Assembly (NCBI GenBank): GCA_964396165.1
Contig: CAYNEF010000018.1
Span: forward strand, 1 to 64,000
Length of the DNA: 64,000 nucleotides
Direction of reading: 5' to 3'
From: CALCZU01 sp964396165
Lineage (GTDB): Bacteria; Bdellovibrionota; FAC87; UBA2466
The notes beneath the pieces are model-generated. The model saw only the letters and a program-made list of their open reading frames with translations, was not told the origin of the DNA and ran no database searches. Each line of letters starts with the position of its first letter. The first letter of the stretch is position 1. Shown here piece by piece: positions 1-6,649 of the stretch. The translations under genes were made by a program, and so were the position numbers.

Positions 1-54
1 GGACAACACCCTTTCACGGTGTGGACACGAGTTCGAATCTCGTTGGGGACGCCA
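1..54 (+). tRNA. tRNA-Glu(TTC), 3' part only
   Basis: The window opens inside a tRNA gene. A 5-bp anticodon stem (ACACC/GGTGT) closes the loop CTTTCAC, giving anticodon TTC (Glu). A 5-bp T-stem (ACGAG/CTCGT) closes the loop TTCGAAT. The acceptor 3' strand TGGGGAC, discriminator G and an encoded CCA end at base 54. The acceptor 5' half and D-arm lie before the window. The sequence closely resembles bacterial tRNA-Glu. Confidence 0.93.
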
Positions 55-123
55 ATCTATTTTGACCTACCGGTTTTGATGGAGAACGCCAAACAAATTA
101 AAAAGTTAACTGGGTTCGAAAAA

Positions 124-143
124 GGTTCGAATCCCCTTGGGGG
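124..143 (+). repeat. degenerate copy of the tRNA-Glu 3' end (possible att remnant)
   Basis: These 20 bases match bases 30-49 of the tRNA (T-loop plus acceptor strand) at 16 of 20 positions; both contain GTTCGAATC and TTGGGG. The copy cannot fold a proper T-stem and has no anticodon arm before it, so it is not a functional tRNA. A shorter echo, GGTTCGAA, sits at 113-120. Duplication of a tRNA 3' end is the usual scar of site-specific integration; a decayed tandem tRNA is the alternative. Confidence 0.45.
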
Positions 144-173
144 TCATTTGTCTTTCATTTGGGTTAGACTCAA

Positions 174-986
174 ATGAAAAACACAGCAATCGTCGTATTT
201 ACCGTTCTTTCAAGTTTTCTTTCCGTTTTTGGAATCATTCTTTTAGGTAAGATATTTGGAGTTTCCCCACAAGAATTACATGATGGAAACCTTCTCTTTT
301 CACCTTCAGTAATAGTTACAACATTATTGATCCTAATTATCCCAATGCTCCCTGTGTTGCTTGTTGCTACGGCTTATCAGAAGATACCCCTTACACAACT
401 GGGTTTTTGCTCATTAAGAGTAAAAGAATTCATTCAATACCTAATCTTTGGAGCACTTCTTGAATTAGCGGCAACTGGAATAGCTATAGTTCTTTCGAAA
501 GATTCTCAATTGTCTTGGGCTATTTCGTCTACATCTTTCTTAACTTGGCTACTTTATTACGCCTGGTTTATATTCTTGATGAGCCTAAATTCTTTGAACG
601 AAGAACTAATCTATCGCTCTTATCCAATAAGTTCGTTGTGTAAAACTGGAATTAAACCTATTTATGCAATCCTTTTTAGCGCTACTCTGTTTTCACTTGT
701 GCACTTCCTAGCAGAAGGGCCTTCTCTATCCAGTTTTTTTTATCGACTGTCGTTTGGATTTTTAGTTGGAATCATCTATTTCAGAAAACAAAATATTTGG
801 CCAGTGGTTGCTCTCCATACTGGATTGAATATTGTTGCAAATGGATTCTCTGATTCTACTTGGATGACAGGTACTCTTATCACTACGACCAATGTTTCAA
901 GCCAAGCAAGTCATTGGTCCAACTTCGTAGCTCTAACCGGTTGCTTTCTAGTCTATTGGTTAATACCCCCAAAAAGAACTTCATAA
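174..986 (+). CDS. CPBP-family intramembrane metalloprotease
   Basis: A 270-residue, strongly hydrophobic protein with about seven or eight membrane segments. It carries the three CPBP (Abi, PF02517) motifs: EELIYR at 143-148 (EExxxR), FSLVH at 173-177 (FxxxH) and HTGLN at 215-219 (HxxxN), which together form the metal site of Rce1-type proteases. Family members cleave membrane or prenylated proteins, or act in bacteriocin self-immunity; the substrate here is unknown. The ATG at 174 lacks a strong ribosome binding site. It is the first gene after the tRNA and the tRNA-end repeat and lies beside a toxin-antitoxin pair, which suggests accessory DNA. Function beyond the family is not supported. 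Confidence 0.85.
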   Translation: MKNTAIVVFTVLSSFLSVFGIILLGKIFGVSPQELHDGNLLFSPSVIVTTLLILIIPMLPVLLVATAYQKIPLTQLGFCSLRVKEFIQYLIFGALLELAATGIAIVLSKDSQLSWAISSTSFLTWLLYYAWFIFLMSLNSLNEELIYRSYPISSLCKTGIKPIYAILFSATLFSLVHFLAEGPSLSSFFYRLSFGFLVGIIYFRKQNIWPVVALHTGLNIVANGFSDSTWMTGTLITTTNVSSQASHWSNFVALTGCFLVYWLIPPKRTS

Positions 987-1037
987 ACGCGCTCCCCTCT
1001 TACTATTGCTCTTTCCCCAATAGTCTCATAAGGATTC

Positions 1038-1059
1038 ACTCAGTTAACAAACTCAGTTA
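1038..1059 (+). promoter_or_regulatory. 9-bp direct repeat upstream of brnT (possible operator)
   Basis: ACTCAGTTA occurs twice (1038-1046 and 1051-1059), 13 bp start to start and 26 bp before the brnT start codon, next to an AT-rich stretch that could be a -10 region. BrnA antitoxins repress their own operon, so a repeated site here is a reasonable operator candidate. Inference only. Confidence 0.35.
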
Positions 1060-1084
1060 TCTATATATTATCTAGGTCTAATCT

Positions 1085-1369
1085 ATGTTATACTTTAATT
1101 GGGATGAAGCGAAAAATAAGTCAAACAGGAAAAAGCATGGGATTTGGTTCGAAGAGGCTGAGCAAGTATTTGATGATACTAGTGCCATCCTCTTTTTTGA
1201 TGAGTTTCACTCAAGTAAGGAAGATCGTTTCATCCTTCTCGGTATGAGCGCTTCATCTCGGCTTTTAGTAGTAATTTATTGTGAAAGGGAAAAAGGCACG
1301 GTGATCCGAATAATTTCAGCGCGGCCCGCAACTCCCAAAGAGGTAAAACGTTATGAAAAAGGAATATAA
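1085..1369 (+). CDS. brnT: BrnT-family type II toxin
   Basis: A 94-residue protein with the BrnT pattern: FNWDEAKNKSN near the start, KHGIWFEEAEQVF, an E-x-R element (KEDRFILLG), and the C-terminal RIISARPATPKEVKRYE signature. BrnT toxins are ribonucleases with a RelE-like fold that stop translation and are neutralised by the BrnA antitoxin. The next gene is BrnA-like and starts 17 bp before the brnT stop, the usual toxin-first order. Both could be transferred as a small unit near the tRNA gene. The assignment is from family motifs; activity is not shown. Confidence 0.9.
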   Translation: MLYFNWDEAKNKSNRKKHGIWFEEAEQVFDDTSAILFFDEFHSSKEDRFILLGMSASSRLLVVIYCEREKGTVIRIISARPATPKEVKRYEKGI

Positions 1370-1568
1370 CTTCTCAAGAATGAAGGCAGTGAAGAACCCC
1401 TATGCTTCAAAGAAAAAGGCAGTAGGCATTAACCTGAGTTATGCGGTTATTGACTACTTCAAAAAGCTTTCGGAGGAGTCTGGTATTCCGTATCAAACTC
1501 TGATCGATCTTTACTTGTTGGATTGCGTGAAACAAAAGAGAAAACCTAAGTTTGATTGGGCAGCCTGA
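1353..1568 (+). CDS. brnA: BrnA-family antitoxin (ribbon-helix-helix)
   Basis: A 71-residue protein overlapping the end of brnT by 17 bp. It has the typical antitoxin order: a basic N-terminus with NPYASKKKA, a short beta-strand (VGINLSYAVIDYFK) that would form the DNA-binding ribbon, and the signature GIPYQTLIDLYLLDC of BrnA/CopG-type proteins. BrnA binds BrnT through its N-terminal part and the promoter through its ribbon-helix-helix dimer, giving autoregulation. The translational overlap implies coupling of toxin and antitoxin synthesis. Confidence 0.88.
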   Translation: MKKEYNFSRMKAVKNPYASKKKAVGINLSYAVIDYFKKLSEESGIPYQTLIDLYLLDCVKQKRKPKFDWAA

Positions 1569-1610
1569 CGCTTGCCAAGATACCGACTAGCCTATTAAAT
1601 CTTTTAAGAA

Positions 1611-3230
1611 ATGAAAAATAACGATTCCTACGAAAAAGGGCACACCCATTCGCCGTTGCTTAACGGAACGATCGGCTTTCACTTGGGCGAAGTAGTACGC
1701 CAGTTTCCCGAAAGAGAAGCTCTAATAGTGCGAAACCAAAATTACCGCGCCACCTACCAAGTGCTTTGGAATCTTGCAGAACAAGCCGCTCGCGGGTTGA
1801 TGGGACTTGGCGTACAAAAAGGAGATCGCGTCGGCATTTGGGCGCCTAACCGGTACGAGTGGGTCATCATTCAATTGGCCACGGCACGTATCGGTGCCAT
1901 TCTTGTGAATATTAACCCTGCGTACCGCGCGTCCGAGTTGGAATATGTACTCAACCAATCGGGAACAAGTTGCTTACTTCTCGCAAAAAGTTTCAGGCAG
2001 AATGATTACGTGAGCCTTCTCGAAAGTGTGAAAGGCAGTTGCACTTCACTTACCACGACGATCATTTTAGACACTCAATGGTCAGCACTGATTAAAAGTG
2101 CCGATTCCGTGACTGTAAAGCAGCTGCAAGTAAGAGAGAACGAGCTCCATCCAGACGATGCGATCAATATTCAATACACTTCCGGTACTACTGGTTTTCC
2201 AAAAGGCGCCACACTCACTCACAAGAATATTCTCAATAACGCTTGGTTTGTGGGAGAGCGCGTTCGCTATACCCCCGAAGATAAAATTTGCGTGCCGGTA
2301 CCGTTCTACCATTGCTTCGGTATGGTACTCGCTAATCTCGCGGGACTATTGCGGGGCGCTTGCCTTGTTGTCCCCGGAGATTCTTTCGATCCTTTAGAAG
2401 CTTTGAAGGCAGTAGCAACCGAGCGTTGCACTTCCCTCTATGGCGTACCCACAATGTTCATTGCCGAATTAGATCACCCTCGTTTTTCAGAATTCGACGT
2501 TTCTTCACTTCGCACCGGCATCTTAGCAGGAGCCCCATGCCCAAGAGACTTGATGGAGAAAGTGCGGAATCTTTTGAACATGAAAGAAGTCACGATTGGG
2601 TACGGAATGACGGAAACCTCCCCCATTTCTACGCAAACTTCTCCGTCCGACGACGTAGAGCTTCAAATTTCAACAGTCGGAACGGTCCACCCGCATGTCG
2701 AAGTAAAAATAATTTCTGAACAGGGCGAGACTATACCGAGAGGCGAAGTAGGAGAATTGTGTACCCGCGGTTATAGCGTGATGAAAGGTTACTGGAATGA
2801 TCCGGAAGGCACCGCAAAATCAATCGATAAGGAAGGCTGGATGCATTCGGGAGATTTGGCCTCCATGGACGATGCCGGGTATGTGAGAATTGAAGGCCGA
2901 CTGAAAGATATGATCATCCGGGGCGGAGAAAATATTTATCCTCGCGAGATAGAGGCATTTTTGCATACCTATCCGGGAGTAATCGAAGCCCAAGTTGTCG
3001 GTGTCCGTAGCCACTTGTATGGAGAGGAAGTGGTAGCGTGGATCCGAGTGGGGACAGGAGTAAAAATCACTTCGGAAGACCTACTTGCCTATTGTAAAGG
3101 CCGCATCGCCACCTACAAAATCCCCCGCTACTGGAAATTGGTAGAGAGTTTCCCCATGACCATCACCGGTAAAGTACAAAAATTTAAGCTACGAGAATTG
3201 GCTGAGAAAGAATTCTCGCAATTGGATTAA
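1611..3230 (+). CDS. fatty-acid/medium-chain acyl-CoA synthetase (AMP-binding)
   Basis: A 539-residue member of the adenylate-forming (ANL) superfamily. It would activate a carboxylic acid with ATP to an acyl-adenylate and transfer it to CoA. Visible motifs are the P-loop YTSGTTGFPKG (189-199), YGMTETSP near residue 335, the hinge region GRLKDMIIRGGENIYP, and the C-terminal catalytic lysine in TGKVQK (Lys521). The sequence resembles ACSF2-like medium-chain synthetases more than the 4-coumarate or acetyl-CoA enzymes, but substrate cannot be read from sequence alone. It has full length for the family. It is transcribed away from the toxin-antitoxin pair and is probably a core gene. Confidence 0.88.
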   Translation: MKNNDSYEKGHTHSPLLNGTIGFHLGEVVRQFPEREALIVRNQNYRATYQVLWNLAEQAARGLMGLGVQKGDRVGIWAPNRYEWVIIQLATARIGAILVNINPAYRASELEYVLNQSGTSCLLLAKSFRQNDYVSLLESVKGSCTSLTTTIILDTQWSALIKSADSVTVKQLQVRENELHPDDAINIQYTSGTTGFPKGATLTHKNILNNAWFVGERVRYTPEDKICVPVPFYHCFGMVLANLAGLLRGACLVVPGDSFDPLEALKAVATERCTSLYGVPTMFIAELDHPRFSEFDVSSLRTGILAGAPCPRDLMEKVRNLLNMKEVTIGYGMTETSPISTQTSPSDDVELQISTVGTVHPHVEVKIISEQGETIPRGEVGELCTRGYSVMKGYWNDPEGTAKSIDKEGWMHSGDLASMDDAGYVRIEGRLKDMIIRGGENIYPREIEAFLHTYPGVIEAQVVGVRSHLYGEEVVAWIRVGTGVKITSEDLLAYCKGRIATYKIPRYWKLVESFPMTITGKVQKFKLRELAEKEFSQLD

Positions 3231-3251
3231 GATGGTAGAATAACACTTCAA

Positions 3252-3473
3252 ATGCCTAATCATTCAAAACACCGATTACTTTTCACCTTTTTATTTACCG
3301 CATTGCTATTCTCTGCTCCACTTCAGGCTGGCAGATGTGAAGCCATTGAAAAAAAAATTGCTGCGAATATGAAAGAGATGGAGAAAGAAGTAGCAGCTTT
3401 TCAAAAAATGGCTAAAGAGCATGCTGAAAACGTGCAACGTCTTTTAAATGCAGAAAAGAAAAACAAAAAGTAA
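3252..3473 (+). CDS. small secreted helical protein
   Basis: A 73-residue protein with a signal peptide (basic start, hydrophobic core, probable cleavage after APLQA near residue 26). The mature part is short, Lys/Glu-rich and likely one amphipathic helix (IEKKIAANMKEMEKEV). It begins 22 bp after the acyl-CoA synthetase stop. I do not recognise a family. A single helical secreted peptide of this kind could bind another envelope protein, but nothing in the sequence says which. Confidence 0.55.
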   Translation: MPNHSKHRLLFTFLFTALLFSAPLQAGRCEAIEKKIAANMKEMEKEVAAFQKMAKEHAENVQRLLNAEKKNKK

Positions 3474-3531
3474 CGTAGGTACAACATCATTTCTTTTGAC
3501 TTGCCCGCTTCATCCACGCCACAATTGCGTT

Positions 3532-3936
3532 ATGAAAAAACATACGTTTGTTCCTTGTTTGCTTTCTTTTTTACTCTTCCAAAGTTGTGCGACAACGCCT
3601 CCCTTTGCTAATGCACAAAAATCCGCACAAGCTTGGGATGAAATCTATGAGTGTGTTCGTACAGCTCCCCCTGGAAAGAGTTGCGGCAGTGAATTCAAAT
3701 CCCGTGTTTATACGGCAAAGATAAGCTCTATACAAAAAGACAACTCAGGAAAAACTCAAGTTGTGTCGCGTTTCGGTGCAGGAGATAAAGCATTTACCTG
3801 TGCACTTCCTACTGAAAACTCTGACCAGCTAACTGCGGGAGATCTCATTGAATTTGAAGGAACTATCACAGGCATCGGTGCTAAGCCCATGCAAAGATCT
3901 GTGGAGTTTGAAAATTGCAGCATCCGTAAACTGTAA
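3532..3936 (+). CDS. lipoprotein of unknown function
   Basis: A 134-residue lipoprotein. The open frame extends upstream to 3448, but the ATG at 3532 gives a clean lipoprotein signal (MKKHTFVPCLLSFLLFQSC, lipidated Cys19), so I use it. The mature domain has three further cysteines and a beta-rich pattern ending in a segment (DLIEFEGTITGIG) reminiscent of small OB-like folds. Downstream of the small secreted protein, same strand. No family recognised. Confidence 0.65.
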   Translation: MKKHTFVPCLLSFLLFQSCATTPPFANAQKSAQAWDEIYECVRTAPPGKSCGSEFKSRVYTAKISSIQKDNSGKTQVVSRFGAGDKAFTCALPTENSDQLTAGDLIEFEGTITGIGAKPMQRSVEFENCSIRKL

Positions 3937-4011
3937 TCCCTTAAAGTAAAGTTTCGCATTACCTATGCTATCGACTTGAATTGTTCCCTAACTTTTGCTG
4001 TATTATCTATT

Positions 4012-4335
4012 ATGAGCTTAGGAGATCTTCTAAAAAAAGCAGGGCTGAAAAGCACTGAGATGAAACGCAAAGAAGCGCACGGCACCAAAGACAAAGCCAA
4101 GGATGGGAGCAAAATACATGATCACCACCATCGCACTGAATGTGAGGCTTGCCATCGACCTGCTCCTGACGTGGAACGTTATGAACACCGCAACCGTCTT
4201 CTGGATGTCCAGTGGCTGTGCATAGTCTGTGCGGACGAATACAAAATCAGTGACGATTTCAGACGAACGGATCAAAGTGCGTCCTCCAAGCGCAATCTCT
4301 TTATTCGCAATTACGGCCATACCCGCAAACGCTAA
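4012..4335 (+). CDS. small zinc-ribbon-like protein
   Basis: A 107-residue basic protein. The frame is open from 3976, but the ATG at 4012 starts a more natural soluble N-terminus (MSLGDLLKKAGLK). After a Lys-rich stretch and a histidine cluster (HDHHH) come two CxxC pairs, Cys44/Cys47 and Cys70/Cys73, the spacing of a zinc ribbon or treble clef. The C-terminus is basic. It could be a nucleic-acid-binding or metallo-accessory protein; the family is unknown to me. No strong ribosome binding site precedes either start. Confidence 0.55.
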   Translation: MSLGDLLKKAGLKSTEMKRKEAHGTKDKAKDGSKIHDHHHRTECEACHRPAPDVERYEHRNRLLDVQWLCIVCADEYKISDDFRRTDQSASSKRNLFIRNYGHTRKR

Positions 4336-4382
4336 AACGCATTAACCAACACCTTTGCCTTAAACCATGGTAGAAAATACTC

Positions 4383-4964
4383 TTGGAAAACATCACGCAA
4401 GGTTTACTTAAAAACGACTATCACATCACCCACTCTTTTATTACGCCTCAAGAAGTCTGCAAGTTCGCTGAAGAAATAGACAGCTTAAGCAACTCGGGCA
4501 AATTCAGTAAAGCGGGTACAGGTAATAATGAGCACTTCTCCATCAGAAATGAAATTCGAAGTGACTCAGTTTGCTGGTTTGAACCTTTAGCACTGACAAG
4601 TTTACAACAAATGCTCTGGGACAAACTCGATACACTTAAAAATCAATTAAACGAAAACTTGATGATGGGTCTTGTTAGTTTTAGCGGACACTATGCAAAA
4701 TATGAATCAGGGGACAAGTACGAAAGACACATCGATGCCTTTCAATCCGATTCAAAACGCATGCTTTCCGTAGTTCTCTACCTCAACCAAAATTGGGTAA
4801 AATCAGACGGGGGTTCGCTTCGACTATATTTATCAAACAAGCATTGTGATATTTCACCGACTGGTGGGACTCTTGTTTGTTTTTTAAGTAAAACGATGCA
4901 ACACAAAGTAATGGTAAGTCACAACACTCGAAAAAGTTTTACTGGTTGGTTTAATTTGAGATAA
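4383..4964 (+). CDS. 2OG-Fe(II) oxygenase, bacterial prolyl-hydroxylase (PHD/SM-20) type
   Basis: A 193-residue protein with the jelly-roll facial triad of 2-oxoglutarate/Fe(II) dioxygenases: His116 and Asp118 (RHIDAF), His174 (QHKV), and Arg183 as the 2OG-binding residue. The stretch YERHIDAF...MLSVVLYLN...GGSLRLY matches the pattern of the EGL-9/PHD-like proteins of bacteria. The Pseudomonas member (PPHD) hydroxylates a proline of EF-Tu, so EF-Tu is the natural substrate guess. The start is TTG at 4383; an ATG at 4367 is in another frame. Convergent with the LOG-family gene 21 bp downstream. Confidence 0.78.
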   Translation: MENITQGLLKNDYHITHSFITPQEVCKFAEEIDSLSNSGKFSKAGTGNNEHFSIRNEIRSDSVCWFEPLALTSLQQMLWDKLDTLKNQLNENLMMGLVSFSGHYAKYESGDKYERHIDAFQSDSKRMLSVVLYLNQNWVKSDGGSLRLYLSNKHCDISPTGGTLVCFLSKTMQHKVMVSHNTRKSFTGWFNLR

Positions 4965-4985
4965 AAAAAATAGTCCACCTGCTAA

Positions 4986-5732
4986 TTATCTTTCGAATAG
5001 GTACCATCGCGGTTTTACCTTTTTGCGGTAAGACAAGCCGAATTCTTTTATGCCGTACTCACGCACTAGCACTGCTACTTCTGTGGGGGAATCACTGATA
5101 TGAATACTATCCCAATCGGATTGATCTATATTTTTTTCCGCTAAAACAGGTGCTTTTAAAAAAGCCATCAAATCCTTCCAGTAGTCTGATCCCATCAGGA
5201 TAAGCGGAAAGTTTTTTGTCTTGCGAGTTTGAATCAGCGTAGCGATTTCGAAGAATTCATCCAATGTCCCAAATCCGCCCGGCATTGCAATAAAAGCATA
5301 AGAGTATTTTGCAAGCATCAACTTACGTACGAAGAAATAACGAAACTCCAACCAAACATCCAGATAGGAATTGCGGTATTGTTCTTTGGGCAGCTGAATA
5401 TTACACCCAACAGATAGTCCCTTAGCTTCTTTAGCACCACGGTTTGCGGCTTCCATTAAGCCTGGACCTCCTCCCGTGATAACAGTAAATCCTTCTTTTG
5501 CTAATGCCTGTCCCAGTTCTTTAGCTAAAGAATAATAGCGGTGCCCATCAGGATACCTGGCAGATCCAAACACCGTGACACAAGGCCCGACAAAGTGAAG
5601 AGTTCGAAATCCACGCAAGCATTCAAAGAAAATTTTGATGGCGCGTAGGAATTCAAATGGTCGTGTTTGAGGACCTTGAAGAAATTTTTGTTCTTGAACA
5701 GCTTCAGAAACGGATTGAGACTTAGTTTTCAT
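4986..5732 (-). CDS. LOG-family (TIGR00730) Rossmann-fold nucleotide-monophosphate hydrolase
   Basis: A 248-residue protein using the ATG at 5732, which is preceded by AAGAAGAAC; the frame continues to a GTG at 5768 without a better site. Motifs include VTVFGSAR, GGGPGLMEAANRG and MPGGFGTLDEFFE, the last being the active-site PGGxGTxxE of Lonely-guy (LOG) phosphoribohydrolases. These release the base from (cytokinin-type) nucleoside 5'-monophosphates; many bacterial members have no defined physiological role. It follows a CBS-domain gene on the same strand (50 bp gap) and may be cotranscribed with it. Confidence 0.87.
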   Translation of the reverse strand: MKTKSQSVSEAVQEQKFLQGPQTRPFEFLRAIKIFFECLRGFRTLHFVGPCVTVFGSARYPDGHRYYSLAKELGQALAKEGFTVITGGGPGLMEAANRGAKEAKGLSVGCNIQLPKEQYRNSYLDVWLEFRYFFVRKLMLAKYSYAFIAMPGGFGTLDEFFEIATLIQTRKTKNFPLILMGSDYWKDLMAFLKAPVLAEKNIDQSDWDSIHISDSPTEVAVLVREYGIKEFGLSYRKKVKPRWYLFER

Positions 5733-5782
5733 AATATGTTCTTCTTTTTTAAAGAAGAACTTTTTCACACAAAAGCTCTTAC

Positions 5783-6241
5783 TTAATTAGCCGCAATCTC
5801 TACTAAATCGGTCATTTTTTTTGTTTTTAATGCAACTTTTAACCTGGTTGGCTTCAAGATCCGTCTAAGTAAATATAGCGCGTCCACAGTCGTGAAAATG
5901 CCTGTTACTTCGCCACCTTTCTCTTGAACGACAGTACTGCCATATTTGTTTTTCATCATTTGTGTCAGTACTTTTTCCAGTGATGTATCTGGCCGCACCA
6001 CGTACGGATCTGAATGCATTACGTCTTTTACCAAAAAATCAGCACCCCATTTTGAGAGAGCTGCTTCCTTTGCGTCGCGTTCGCTCAGAAGCCCCACTAC
6101 ACGTTTTCCCTCTACAACAGGTAAGTGACGTACTTTGGCTTTACTCATTACTCCAAGCGCCTTTGTAATCGGTATTTGTGCGTCAATCACCATTGGCACT
6201 GGAGTCATCACCTGAGAGATAATTTTTATTTTGATTTTCAT
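5783..6241 (-). CDS. tandem CBS-domain protein
   Basis: A 152-residue protein made almost entirely of two CBS motifs (about residues 11-65 and 75-130). The first begins VMTPVPMVIDAQIPITKALGVM and contains VRHLPVVEGKRVVGLLSERD; the second begins VKDVMHSDPYVV. Such pairs form a Bateman module that binds adenosine nucleotides and acts as an energy sensor on a partner protein. Here it stands alone between a small charged protein and a LOG protein and downstream of a P-type ATPase, so any of these could be the partner. The last 20 residues (KVALKTKKM) are basic. Confidence 0.87.
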   Translation of the reverse strand: MKIKIKIISQVMTPVPMVIDAQIPITKALGVMSKAKVRHLPVVEGKRVVGLLSERDAKEAALSKWGADFLVKDVMHSDPYVVRPDTSLEKVLTQMMKNKYGSTVVQEKGGEVTGIFTTVDALYLLRRILKPTRLKVALKTKKMTDLVEIAAN

Positions 6242-6261
6242 ACTCTTACTCTTTTCTAAAA

Positions 6262-6531
6262 TTACGATGGAAGAGACTGCTTGATTTGCTCGTATCCCTT
6301 TTTCACAGTCTTAAATAACTGCTTTGTTGCATCTTTGACATCTGAAGCAGATTTTTTAGTGGCGGACTTAGCAGGTTTATATTTACCTTTAAGTTTTCGC
6401 CAATCGCTCTCTAGCTTCTGCCACTCATCTTTCATGTCTGTTTTGAATAAATGAGCCTGCACTTTTAATTCGTCGCGAAGTTGTTGAATACTCTGAATAT
6501 CACTGGATGGGGGATTAATTTTCTTTGGCAT
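6262..6531 (-). CDS. small charged helical protein
   Basis: An 89-residue Lys-rich protein, predicted to be all helix. The start at 6531 is chosen because TAGGAG lies 6 bp before this ATG; the frame is open 18 bp further. It reads like a cytoplasmic helical bundle (QQLRDELKVQAHLFKTDM, DEWQKLESDWRKLKGKY), with a KSATKKSASD linker similar to those in small stress or nucleoid-associated proteins. It is 20 bp upstream of the CBS gene, so probably the same transcript. No family is recognised with confidence. Confidence 0.6.
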   Translation of the reverse strand: MPKKINPPSSDIQSIQQLRDELKVQAHLFKTDMKDEWQKLESDWRKLKGKYKPAKSATKKSASDVKDATKQLFKTVKKGYEQIKQSLPS

Positions 6532-6649
6532 ACGTTTACTCCTATACATCCTATCTATGCGAAAACGATGCCGAAGATTTTCTGCACGTATTTTTAAAAG
6601 GGAGATTAAGGGATGAGCAATAAAGTCCCAAACGCGACTAATTTGTGCA

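Noticed and set aside
860..1075. 71-codon plus-strand frame overlapping the end of the CPBP gene
   Set aside because: It overlaps a well-supported gene in another frame and has no start signal or recognisable domain.
2360..2719. 119-codon plus-strand frame inside the acyl-CoA synthetase
   Set aside because: Entirely within a gene with clear motifs in another frame; Arg/Ser-rich composition is typical of a shadow frame.
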